A stretch of DNA of 64,000 nt from Brassica napus (lineage: Eukaryota > Streptophyta > Magnoliopsida > Brassicales > Brassicaceae). The stretch's first letter is position 1. Each line of letters starts with the position of its first letter. Position numbers and translations under genes: made by a program. A model generated the notes under the pieces. The model saw nothing but the letters and a program-made list of their open reading frames with translations, did no database searches and was not told where the DNA came from. The stretch is taken from contig NC_063442.1 in assembly GCF_020379485.1 (NCBI RefSeq), forward strand, positions 14,320,009 to 14,384,008, in the 5' to 3' direction. Below, piece after piece: positions 1-9,913 of this stretch.

Positions 1-672
1 CCGGGAACCTTGGAGAAGGGGACATTTTTGTTTCTCATGCGACAGCCTAAGGCAGTGGAAACACTTCTTCCTGATACGTTCATAACCAACATCCACATAT
101 TCAATTCTGCCTCCAGGTAGCGTCACAGATTTTTTGTCTCGAACCGGTAGATTTAGGTCCAAAACAACTTGGACCCTGATATAGTCATTCAGTAACGGTT
201 TTTCAGGGTCGAACTCAATCACCTTGACATGGCCTATACCATCTGCAACTGCATCAATCGTCTTCAAAGTGAGGTAGTTGACTGGAAGGTTGTAGAGACG
301 CACCCACACTTTAGCTGTTTGGAGGTAATTTGGAGGAGGAGATTCTACCCATCGTTCCATTGCCATTCCCCAATCATCAAAGGTCCAGAACCCCTGATTA
401 AGAACCATCTGTATATCAGTCTCAAGCTCAAAGACGAACTGGAATCTCTCCTTAGTAAGAGCCATCCCCCGAACTCTATCATAAATCTTCCAGATTTTGG
501 GCATAGTCTTTAACATTCTTCCCATATTCTGGCATTCAGGATTAAGGAGACGACCCAGAATGCTTCGCCCTCCTCTTTCAATCGCACAGAAATCAACGTC
601 CTCAGGGATGATGATTGTTTTATCTTCTCCAAGCGTCATACCTTTCATAACCTCCGCCAGATTTTCGTTCAT
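1..672 (-). CDS. LINE ORF1-type DUF4283 / zinc-knuckle protein, partial (runs off left edge)
   Basis: An uninterrupted reading frame of 224 codons starts at the ATG at 672 on the minus strand and stays open to base 1, so the C-terminal part lies outside the window. The N-terminal two thirds resemble the DUF4283 domain, with segments such as GRLLNPECQNMGRMLKTMPK and WVRLYNLPVNYLTLK. Near residues 204-217 there is a CX2CX4HX4C zinc knuckle, CFHCLRLSHEKQKC. This pairing is typical of ORF1 proteins of plant non-LTR retrotransposons and of free-standing Brassicaceae relatives, which are thought to bind nucleic acid. No frameshift is seen, so the copy may be young. It could be the 5' end of a full LINE or an isolated fragment; the sequence left of base 1 would decide. 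Confidence 0.8.
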   Translation of the reverse strand, partial: MNENLAEVMKGMTLGEDKTIIIPEDVDFCAIERGGRSILGRLLNPECQNMGRMLKTMPKIWKIYDRVRGMALTKERFQFVFELETDIQMVLNQGFWTFDDWGMAMERWVESPPPNYLQTAKVWVRLYNLPVNYLTLKTIDAVADGIGHVKVIEFDPEKPLLNDYIRVQVVLDLNLPVRDKKSVTLPGGRIEYVDVGYERIRKKCFHCLRLSHEKQKCPLLQGSR

Positions 673-1300
673 CACCAGTAAAATCAGAAACTTTTTGCGA
701 AAACTTTGTGAGATGTGAAGGGAAAAGAGAGAGGAAGACGACGGCGCAGATGAGAACCCTAGATAAACACATATTTTCTTTGAAGATCTACCGTAAAAAG
801 GAATATTTCCTAAAGATTTTCCCTGATTTTCGAAAAAGTTTTGGAAATTTTTGAAGTTAATCCATATCGCAGCAAGGATATTCTCCTTCTGAAAGTTTAC
901 TCCACTCTGATTGGCAGATACCAAATCACCCTTTGGAGAGAAAAAAATCGCCATTCAAAAAATTCAAGAGACTACAGTTATGAAAGTATATTAGAGAAAT
1001 GGATTATTTCTTAGATAAAGAGCCAACGTTATCAACAAAAACAAACACAGGTAGATTAATATGTTTTTGCACGTTTAATTTGCTCTTTTCCTTCTCTGGA
1101 CTTACACTTGTTAAAAAGGAATTGATGTAGCTATAAATTGAGCCAAAACATAAAATATAAGTTACTTTTTTTTTTGGGACAAAACATAAATATAAGTTTA
1201 TTAAACAAATGTAGAAGAAAAAACACAAAGCTTGTAAACATAACCAAACGATATTGATTACGAATCTAGAGAAAGGGGGTGAGGCCAGTAAGGGAACTCA
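673..1300. other. Non-coding stretch, nothing recognised
   Basis: About 630 bases upstream of the LINE-type ORF. It would hold its 5' leader or promoter (GA-rich directly upstream of 672). Short ORFs here are not conserved in appearance. I see no TIR, tRNA or repeat structure. Confidence 0.5.
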
Positions 1301-1307
1301 GAGGACC

Positions 1308-2776
1308 TTAATGGTACACACCCTTTATTGTATAACTTAGTGTAAAAGATATTGCAACATCTGTTGGTGATGTCATAAGCACCAAAGTTAATAAGTTATA
1401 TCCCGAAAAATAGATGTAATTAGCTCTGAGACCAGGATGCATGCTAGCTCGGACACAAAAAGGTTCACCTTGTCCAAGAAAGATACAGAAGTCTCCAATG
1501 TCTTCTGTGTATGACAATTCTTTACGATGTTCTTCTATACGAGGATGATCCTCTGCTCTATACACCATGAACTGCCTTGTTCTTCTGGTAACTTGTTCCA
1601 ACCCTTTGTCGTCTATCTCAAGCTGGTCCTTAAAGAACCTGAAACACACATGAATACATACATGTATGTTATCTGTTGTGCAATAGGAAACCAACCCATA
1701 GTAATCACCCGCAAGGCCACGAGAAAAACCAGTATTAAGCATAGCCAAATGAAATATTAGCCTATAATCTCTAAATTTTCAGAGATAATTTACATAAACA
1801 TAGACCCTGAAATTATTTTAAAAGATTTTTTTATTAAAATCTTTATTAAATCACCTATAAATCCCAAAATCTCAGAAAGAGTTTGAGGTTTTTGATACAA
1901 AAAAAAACAATAATAAAGAAGAATAGGGATATATACCATTTGACGAAGAATTGTTCGCCTGAAGCTACCTCCACAAAGTGGACTGTTGTGGCACACGAGT
2001 TTATCTCGTCCGCATCGTGATCCAAATGCTCTTCAGGAAGATAGTCAGGAAACATGTCAACGAACTCGGGATGGTCATTCTCCTTGGAGTTAGGATCCAA
2101 GGAGTAAAAGTAATCTGATCCAGGAGTTGGAACGTAGAACCTTTGATCTTTCTTAGAATACATGAGACTCGAGGATGTGCTTATAGACCGAGGCATTGCT
2201 TTGACATTGGTCCACATTGATTCAGTGGGACATTGAACTTGATTGCCACAACCCAATCTTCATTTTCTAGGTCAGGATGAGAAGACATGGCAATGTTTTG
2301 GATCACGGAGCCCGAGGGTAGATGAGGTAGTCGAACCCTCACGGTCTTTGATGTAGAGACGCACGTTATTGGTGCTTGTGAGGTATTCCTTCTCCAACAT
2401 GCCAAGTGTGAGTGCACCATTGTAATATCCTAGAGACATCACGTTACGTACATCATCCGTGATAACTGAAGTTTTAATTTCGATGTGTTTTTGCTGCTTA
2501 GAAGAGCATTTCCCTATGGTTATGTGACCGTCAGAAGAATCTTTCCATGAATCTGCGAGATTAAGCATGTAGTCTAGTAACATATAGGGGTAGGGTGGCA
2601 TAGACGAGCACCATCGAACCACGTTAATGTTGTGTCTCTGCCATGTGTAGTTTTATTAATACCTTGACTTAATCATACAAGAAGAACCACATTGAATTAA
2701 CAAAAACGAAAGAAAAGCTTACGAGGATGTTTTTGCAGACAAGGGGCTTCCCGACTCGGCTGAGGAGTTGAGACAT
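1308..2776 (-). pseudogene. DUF295 family gene, frameshifted
   Basis: Three exons can be read on the minus strand. Exon 1 runs 2776-2723 (MSQLLSRVGKPLVCKNIL, then a GTAAGC donor). Exon 2 runs from 2637 to about 1939 and exon 3 from about 1635 to 1308. The text matches the Brassicaceae-specific DUF295 family: PYPYMLLDY early, then VVQN/VIQN-AMSS and DWVVAIKF, then DQRFYVPTPGSDYFYSLD, then GEPFCVRASMHPGLRANYIY near the end. Exon 2 changes frame at least twice: near 2335, between YIKDREG and TVRVRLPHLPSGS, and near 2235, after DWVVAIKF. At the second place a short stretch of the usual domain seems missing. The splice sites still look good. The family is reported as often organelle-targeted, with unknown function. 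Arabidopsis has DUF295 genes beside ALIS2, so this is probably the broken syntenic copy. Sequencing error is the alternative. Confidence 0.75.
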
Positions 2777-3170
2777 TTCTCGAAACTTTCTATACTGCTT
2801 TGGTAATTTCTTGGGTTTGTTTCTCAAAGTTCTCAACCGTATTGTCTTGGAGATAGATTTAGAGTAAAAAGCCTTGGACTTCAAGTTCACATTAAACACA
2901 ACATTAAGCGAATACTATTGTAAGGAAATAAAATGTTTGGACACCAAGTTCAAGAATGTCGAAGGTTATAACAAATTTTAAGGATATCTTTTTTTTTTTG
3001 AACTACTTTTTTTTTAAAGAATATCTGAGAGCAACCTTATTGGGTAAACCCCATAAAAAGGTTAAGGCTGGGCATTTTTCCCGTCAAATTTGATTCGATT
3101 CATTATTCTGTTTCGATCCAAAAATTCTGGATATTCGTAAACTTTCGAATCAAATCCGTTAAAATCGAAC

Positions 3171-3249
3171 CAATTTTTCTTGAAACTGTTGCACATGATG
3201 TGGTCTAGAAGAGACTGTTGCAATTTTTCTTGAAACTATTGCACATGAT
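3171..3249. repeat. Two direct copies of a 29-bp segment, period 50
   Basis: A segment starting CAATTTTTCTTGAAACT and ending GCACATGAT occurs at 3171-3199 and 3221-3249 with one base different. It lies at the N-terminal edge of the transposase relic. Confidence 0.7.
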
Positions 3250-4126
3250 AAAGTCCAACGAACAATTGCAACACATTATCAACGCAATCAAGAGACAGTG
3301 AATAGAAAGTTTCATGAAGTTTTGGATGCACTCGTTCAAATGTCTCAAGATATTATAAAGCCTGGAGAAAATGAACTTCGACAAGTAAGCACCACCCTCT
3401 CTTCTGATACAAGGTACCATCCTTTCTTCAGTGGTTGCTAGGAGCTCTTGATGGTACACATGTGTCAGTGCAAGTTGGATCTGACAAAAAAAGAAAAGTA
3501 TTAGAATTTACAGAAGCAACATCCTACCATGAATGTGCTTGGGATATGTAACTTCAAAATGGAGTTTATATATACATATGTGGGAACACCAGGAAGAGCA
3601 CATGATTCGAAGATATTGACATATTGTGCACAGAACGATGATTTTTTTCCAACTCCCCCTGAAAGAAAATATTTTCTCGCAGATTCAGGATACCCTAATA
3701 GGAGCGAATATCTTGCTCCGTACCGTCGAACTCATATCATCCGCATCAATGGCAAGGGGGACAACCTACAAATGAGAATGAAATGTTTAACAAACGTCAT
3801 TCTTCTTTGTGATTGAGCGAACTGTCAGGGTGTGGAAAGGAAAATTTGCTATTATCAGAAATCCAGCGCACTAGAATCTTCAAACACAATGTAAGATTGC
3901 CGTTACGACAATGGTATTACATAACTTTATACGGAAATCAACAAGAAATGATGAAGATTTTAAAGAGTATGAACAAACAGAAAATGAGATGTTTGAACTA
4001 TGAGATCCTGAAGATGATGATGGTGATGCTGGAACTCAAAGAACGACTTATGTTCCTACAGGAGATGCATATATGGCGGGTATTCGAAACAACATTGCAG
4101 AAGAAATATGGAGAGGAAGAAGATAG
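3181..4126 (+). pseudogene. PIF/Harbinger DDE transposase (HARBI1-like), decayed
   Basis: Pieces of a HARBI1-type nuclease follow one another in different frames. An N-terminal helix-rich part reads ATHYQRNQETVNRKFHEVL at 3270-3330. The first catalytic Asp region reads LGALDGTHVSVQV around 3440-3475. The second is GICNFKMEFIYTYVG with AHDSKIL around 3540-3620. The third is KYFLADSGYPNRSEYLAPYR around 3668-3730. The terminal part reads RHSS, then VTTMVLHNFIR around 3905-3935, and an acidic tail. Frames shift near 3520 and 3815, and stops interrupt it (for example near 3868), so no working enzyme can be made. The match to DDE_Tnp_4 in order and spacing is strong. I could not find convincing terminal repeats. 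Confidence 0.85.
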
Positions 4127-5221
4127 ATCTTTTTTAATTCACATTTTTAGATTGAATTCATGTTTTTAATTTTTTTTTATTTTCTAGTAATTTTTTATTT
4201 TTTAATATTTTTTTATTTTTTACTAATTTTTTTATTTTTTTAATACTTTTAATGCTAGTTCATATCTTGTAATATTTATATTATAACTATAATAGAGTAA
4301 ATACTTTATTTTAACAAAATTAAAAATAGATTTTATTTTTGAGCTCTCGTTCACAGCTCAAGTTAACAGCTTACTGCCACAGCTCACAGCTCCCCGCTCC
4401 TGCTGTCAGCTGCTCCTCCCTGCTCCGCTTTGCCAATCACGCACTAAGTCTACTCTCCTCCTGCGTTTCCCTACTTCTGTCGAGATTCCCTGTAATCTTC
4501 AGGTTTCTGTAATGCTTAGACTAGACGCTGAGACGTTGTCTTTACTTCTCACCATTAAATCAGTCATTCAATCTCTCCCACTACGATGAATTCAATTATC
4601 TCCTTCCCATAAATTCAGATGAAACCCATAAAAAAGATTCTATAAAAACCTTCAAATCAAGCTGCTTCAACAGAACATGCACCAATGGTCATTGAAGAAT
4701 CTACTTCTCCCACTACGTGACATAAACCACTCCTCCCACGTCGCACTCAATTCACCTCATCCTCTTCCATGGTTACTGAGAAATTTACTTCTCTATATAT
4801 AAGGATTTTTTCTTCGGTGCAACTCATCACTCTCTCCACCTCATTCCTTATTTCCGATATCAAACCCATGCTCCAACATTGGCAAACTCCCACCTTCTCC
4901 TCTCACCTGAAATCTGCTCAGGTTGTTGTTGCATGTCTTCTTTGCTTTTGGTAGGCCATTAATGTGAAGAAAATAATTGAGCTCATGGGAGGTGTACATG
5001 CTTCTCCTGGATAAAATGGTAATACCGTAATATTTTATTAGCATATTCCGCCTATGTTTTCCATTTTTGTGAACCTTCAAATCATAAGCCTAATACTCTT
5101 TTTAATTTTTCTTTGTGGTTTTAAGATTCTAAGTTTAACAAGTGAAGGAGTATGATCAACTCATTATGTTTTCATTCTATTGTATCTGCTTGATGATTCA
5201 AGTTTTTGTTAGTTCACAAGT
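4127..5221. other. Low-complexity and unassigned DNA
   Basis: 4160-4330 is T/A-rich low complexity. 4340-4445 is unusually GC-rich with repeated CAGCTC/GCTCC words and may be the decayed end of the neighbouring Harbinger element. 4446-5221 shows no recognisable coding text, although it lies directly upstream of the GatB fragment and could hold decayed upstream exons. Confidence 0.4.
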
Positions 5222-6093
5222 TGTATATAAGAATATGAATGTGTTTTCAGCAATTAGGAGGGCAATTGAAAATGAGATATACATGGTTTCTCTACAATCA
5301 GGGTCGAGCCGACACTGTCGGTGAAAAAAAGGAGTTCATGTCCTAAGCTAAAGAATCTTTCATCATGTTTCATAATCTATATCTTTTCTCATTGATCATA
5401 TTCACAATCAACTAACTTGAGTATACATGTTCAGTAACCAGTAACAATGAGTAAAAAAGAAGGGCTAGCTGATTTCCAGAACCTGATCTTTCAAAAGTGA
5501 TACTAGCCCAAGAATACGTTAACAGCATCCACAAGCTTCTTTTCGGAGCTTCCTGAAACAAAACACATGAGGTATGATGCCATGGGTCTAGGCATTCAAG
5601 AAGTGCTTTTTCCTAGCAGATGACACAAGTGTAACTCATATATGCTAAAACAGTTTTGTAAGCAAACTACAAGTGAGATAAAAAAAAGTTAACCTTTATG
5701 TCAGTGTTGTGAAGATATCGTTAATTGTATATCACAGCAAGAAGCGAAAATTGTTGTTGGAATGAATGTCTTAGGTTGCAGACCATTTTTATAAGTGAAG
5801 TTAGCAGAGAATTGACTAATGAGTGATATCATCGCTTAACTTGAGAAAAAGAACTTCCTATCAGTGATGTGAAACAACTCCTCAAGAATTGGCTGAGCTG
5901 ATAGCTGCAATAAAAGATGGAACAATTAGCGGAAAGATTGGCAAACAGGTAAGTTCAACTAAAGTTCAATCTAAAAATGTATCATCTTAATCATTTTGAA
6001 TTAGTGCTATTCCATTTATGCAGATACTGTTTGGGCTACTGGCCAAAAGTAGAACTGTCCAAGTAACGAGAAAAGCAAACATCTTGGTTCAGG
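5222..6093 (+). pseudogene. GATB: GatB fragment (Glu-tRNA(Gln) amidotransferase subunit B), decayed
   Basis: Short exon-like pieces give the C-terminal half of GatB in the correct order. VYKNMNVFSAIRRAIENEI is at 5222-5280, then FLYNQGRADTVGEKKEF about 5286-5333 after a frame change. VTMSKKEGLADF then PEPDLSKVILAQEYVNSIHK follow at 5445-5540, and RYDAMGLGIQEVLF at 5570-5612. [20 protein letters not shown] is at 5881-5940, ending at a GTAAGT donor. ILFGLLAKSRTVQVTRKAN is at 6022-6079, after a TGCAG acceptor. In the family, GatB with GatA and GatC converts Glu-tRNA(Gln) to Gln-tRNA(Gln) in plastids and mitochondria. Frameshifts and missing parts rule out function here. Because introns remain, it arrived by DNA duplication rather than retroposition. 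The Arabidopsis gene is on another chromosome, as I remember it. Confidence 0.85.
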
Positions 6094-6341
6094 TCAGTAT
6101 ATGTTGAAACAACATGAGAGACGAAAAAGAAAATCCACTTAATATTATCATTCACAGGAAAAGTTTGTTTGTTAATCAGAATTCTTTTGTAGGTAAATGA
6201 TAGTCATATCTTCACGCTGCATTGTATAATATAGATTTGGGGTCATCGACGACAACAAAATAATGTGTCCTTTGTATTCACTTTCAGCTTTCTTGGGTAC
6301 TGCTCCAGTAGATTCATCTATGTATGTAAATATATCTAATA

Positions 6342-6579
6342 CTCCATCCGTTTCATAATACATGATGTTTTAGAAGATTTGTATTGTATCATAATAGATG
6401 ATGTTTTGATATATTAATATTATTTTCAATTTTATTGGAAAGACAATTAAATATTGTAATTATTTATGTAATTGGTTGAATGATTTTAAAATTATATTTT
6501 TAAAACTATTTTTAGAAAAATGTAAATTTCTTAATTTTTGTGCATTGAGTTGAAACATTTTATTGTGAAACAGAAGGAG
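6342..6579. mobile_element. Stowaway-type MITE
   Basis: The left end CTCCATCCGTTTCA and the right end TGAAACAGAAGGAG are near-perfect inverted repeats. They match the classic Stowaway terminus, CTCCCTCCGTTTC. TA lies directly outside each end, as expected for Tc1/mariner insertion. The 238-bp interior is AT-rich and non-coding. Confidence 0.85.
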
Positions 6580-7335
6580 TATGTATGTGTGATGTCTTAA
6601 TTACTTCACTTATGGTAAGATTGGCAGATTATGAATGACCGCAAAAGTCAAGGGAGCATATTTTAATGAATTCACCTTTTTTGTTTATGGTTTCAAGAAG
6701 AAAAAACCAAATAATATATAAATCCACAACAGCTTTTCTGACCTAAATCATCGTCTTCCGTACGACTTTTAGTTATGCTTACAACATACAATTTCTCACA
6801 CCAGCATTTACTCTACAAGACTACAAACAACCAGAACGTTAGGTTCCCTGAAACTATTATAGTAGGTGTTTATTTATCAGCATTTCAAATTTTCAACAGA
6901 TATATTCAAAAAATACACATCAATTCAACAAAATATCACCGTTACCCAAAATAAATAATATATAAAAATGTATAGTTGTAATTTTAAGAATTTAAAATAC
7001 ATGTATAATTGTAATCTTTTGCATTATAATTGTAAACATTATTTTTGATAAGAAATAACAAATAATACATATTGAAAATAGAGATTACTTTCAATTTAAT
7101 GTTCATGAATCATTTTGAAATAATCAATAAATTGATAATATATTATGTAATTCATTAAATTACTAACCCGTCCGTAGGGCAGGCCAAACCCCAGTATATA
7201 TATATATATATATATATATTTAAAAAGACATAGCAGTATACTATTTGTTTACAGTTTCACATTTTCAAAAAATAATGATTCCACTATTATTTACTATTCA
7301 TAATATTAATCAATTTTCACGGTTTTTATAAAAAG
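6580..7335. other. AT-rich intergenic DNA with a decayed Helitron-like 3' end
   Basis: At 7168-7194, CCCGTCC and GGGCAGG could form a GC hairpin before CCAG|T. This resembles a Helitron 3' terminus in which CTAG has mutated to CCAG. No matching 5' terminus was found. A TA microsatellite follows at about 7195-7219. Nothing else is seen. Confidence 0.4.
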
Positions 7336-7792
7336 CAATGTTTTTAAACCGGATCGAACCGACGATCAAATCAGATTAAACCGTGAACCAAATATATCTA
7401 GGTCAGATTAAAACTGTTTGTTTGTAATTTACTTACAAAAATTAATTTTAATTGTTTTTATCTTTAAAATCATACAAATAAAAACTTTAAATTCTCTTAT
7501 ATTTGTTTTTAAAAAATTACAATTCACAGTGATAAATATTCAAAATCAAAATATTAATTTAATAATTAATATTTATTTGGTTTATACATCAATTTTGTTA
7601 CATAATTATTACTAAATAAATAAATTTAATTATATTTGTACTGTGTACCGAATATAACTAATAAAGAATTTAGATTTTTATTTTTATTATACGATTAAAT
7701 TATATTGAATTCAGTTGTAAACCCGATCGAACCATATTTGATTTATGACTCAAAACGAAATTCTGGTCCAGCTACCAGTTTAAAAAACATTG
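7336..7792. mobile_element. hAT-type MITE with 8-bp target duplication
   Basis: The element begins CAATGTTTTTAAACCGG and ends with the near inverse CCAGTTTAAAAAACATTG. The octamer ATAAAAAG is present directly on both sides (7328-7335 and 7793-7800). An 8-bp duplication is the mark of hAT elements. The 457-bp interior is AT-rich and has no convincing gene. Confidence 0.85.
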
Positions 7793-7842
7793 ATAAAAAG
7801 TGATTCCACTACACGCAAGATGCAACTAACATATTAAAAATA

Positions 7843-8975
7843 TGGGAAAGACGAGTTATTTCCCCACGAGAAGTATCGTACATCACCAAATCTCTACCAA
7901 ATTATGACTTCGTTCCAGATGTCCCCGAATTTAAAGTTCAAAACATATTTCCCCATCAAACTTAATTTGATATTGGTTAATACATTTTTTTGGGGGTTTA
8001 TTCGCGAGAGCAAACCAGAAAACTCAAAAAAGTGAACCGAAAACTGGTTCGGAACTAAACATTACCCAGATTTGACCCGATCCATGTCTCTCTCGGTTTA
8101 AATTCACAAAGTGAGTTATGAACCCTGAAATCGATTTACGATTCTCTTCCCCCCTATTTTCCGAAATTGAGAGTAAGCAGTGATGTGTGGGTCTTCACAA
8201 ATTGTGTATGAAGCTTCTTGTCATTGGATGTACGATTATGTGTCCGAAATTGAGAGTAAACAAAGATGAAGAAGATGATGGCTGGCTTTGTTAAGTCTAA
8301 AGAAATGGTGAAGAATGGTGAAGAATGTGTTTGTTTTTGATTTGTTGTGAACTTGAATCAAATTATGACCTTGTTGTGTTTGAATCTATTCTCATTCCAA
8401 TTCATGTGTTTGTGTTTTCTAGTTATGTAAGATAATGATTTTCAAATTTTGATGACTTGAAGCTTTGTGGTCATAACATCGAAAAGAGACAATTAAAATA
8501 TCATAAAGAAAGATCAGTAACCCACAAAGCTTTGTGGTCAAATCCATTCAGCTCTACCTTCTTCTTCGATATCTTCGCTTCTCTCTACCTTCTTCTTCTT
8601 CTTCAATCTCTTTGTTTTTCTCTTTTGCGATTGGAGATTTTTCGATTTAGGGTTCTTAACTTGAGTTAAAGGGGTTCTTTGGTTCGGAGTTTTAATTAGT
8701 GGTTTAGCAGGTCTAATTGGAGTCATATACTGATCTAAATCTAAATGTGGTTATGTTAAGTTCCAGTTATAATTTGAAATCTAAAATCGATTTACTTAAT
8801 TTTGTGGGGTCTGAGATTTCGATCTTTTATTCTGTGGAGATATGAGACATAGTCACAAGTTTGATAGAGAAATAAGTTTCAAATTTTAAATTTGGATACA
8901 TCTAGAACGAGATCATAGTTTGATGGAGATTTAATGCTATACGATATTTCTCGTGGGAAAATAGCTCATCTTCCC
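7843..8975. mobile_element. Non-autonomous MULE with ~120-bp inverted ends
   Basis: The first 120 bases, starting GGGAAAGACGAG at 7844, are repeated in inverted orientation at the right end (about 8858-8975, ending CTCATCTTCCC). I judge them roughly three-quarters identical by eye. The outer nonamers are TTAAAAATA (7834-7842) and TTAAAAATG (8976-8984), matching at 8 of 9. Long inverted ends with a 9-bp duplication define Mutator-like elements. The interior includes an ORF at 8457-8669 and GA/CTT-rich tracts, but no transposase. It could carry a copied host 5' region; I did not recognise one. Confidence 0.85.
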
Positions 8976-9136
8976 TTAAAAATGTAGTAAAAGATAAAAT
9001 AAAATGCGATTAAATTATTAAAATTACTTCTCTTTCCCGACCTAAACTCATATAAGATTGTCTGCCATTAACAACCCATCTGAGAATTCTTCTCACCATC
9101 ACACATAAAAAAGACTTATAACTAAAAAATGAAAAA

Positions 9137-9373
9137 TCAAGAACCTGTGATACTCTTGTGCACAACCATGTACAAAATCATTGAGATTACAAGAGGAAGA
9201 AAGATGACAATCCGCTTGGGGGCCCTAACACCAAAACTATCAACGCAGCATCCTTCTTCAGCAATCGTCTCAAGCTTTGGCAAATTTGAGAATTGCTGTT
9301 GTTGTTTCTTGTTAACGATAAGCCTTGGTGATACCTCTCCCCATGTTTGAACAAACCTCATTCCCTTGGCCAT
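9137..9373 (-). CDS. Small predicted single-pass membrane protein, 78 aa
   Basis: This single-exon ORF begins MAKGMRFVQTWGEVSPRL. It has a basic, Gln-rich middle (NKKQQQQ), an LPKLETIAEEG motif, and near the C terminus one hydrophobic segment, IVIFLPLVISMILYMVV (about residues 54-70), followed by a short tail. The MAKG start and LETIAEEG motif look like a conserved small plant protein of unknown function. The start is the only in-frame Met with the full N terminus. GA-rich sequence resembling a 5' leader lies to its right at 9400-9540. The opposite-strand ORF at 9129-9350 is a shadow. I cannot name a family with certainty, and no function is proposed. Confidence 0.6.
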   Translation of the reverse strand: MAKGMRFVQTWGEVSPRLIVNKKQQQQFSNLPKLETIAEEGCCVDSFGVRAPKRIVIFLPLVISMILYMVVHKSITGS

Positions 9374-9913
9374 TTTTTTCTTCTTTCACCCAAAAACAAT
9401 CCGATGCAGTAGAAGGAAAACGCGAGTTTAGTTTCTAGAGCAGAGGAAGACTGAAAGGTGATATTGACTTAGTGATTGAAAGATCTTTGAATGGGAGAAC
9501 TTAGAGGTGCATATGAAGTGGAGGAGACAAAGGGAGAGAGGTTAAATAGAGAGACTAGAGGTGACAATTATGGAAAATGAGAAGAAAACATGAATGTTTT
9601 TTCGGGATATGTAAGAACAAAAATGTACGGTTTGCAGATCGCCAACGATGCATTCTCTAACATACTTTTGTTACATTTGCTAACTTTAGAAACTCTAAAA
9701 ACAGATAGTACCCAAATAAACCCATCACATGACTTAAAAAGGGTCGAACAATTATCCTTAGAGCCAAAAAACCGAACGTCCAAAGAGAAAACAGAGGCTC
9801 ATAGAATGGTTCTATACTCTCCCTACATCTATATGATCACATATACAGGCTCTTGAGTAATGTATATATGAACCTGGAATCGGAATATGTTAGAGAAAGA
9901 ATGTAACAGTTTC
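9374..9913. other. Intergenic DNA between the small membrane protein gene and ALIS2
   Basis: The left half would contain the promoter and leader of the minus-strand small gene. The right half holds the 3' region of ALIS2. The ORF seen here on either strand (9568-9856) has no family resemblance. Confidence 0.5.

Noticed and set aside
4340..4445. GC-rich CAGCTC-type block as the right terminus of the Harbinger element
   Set aside because: No inverted partner left of 3181 was found, so the limits of that element stay open.
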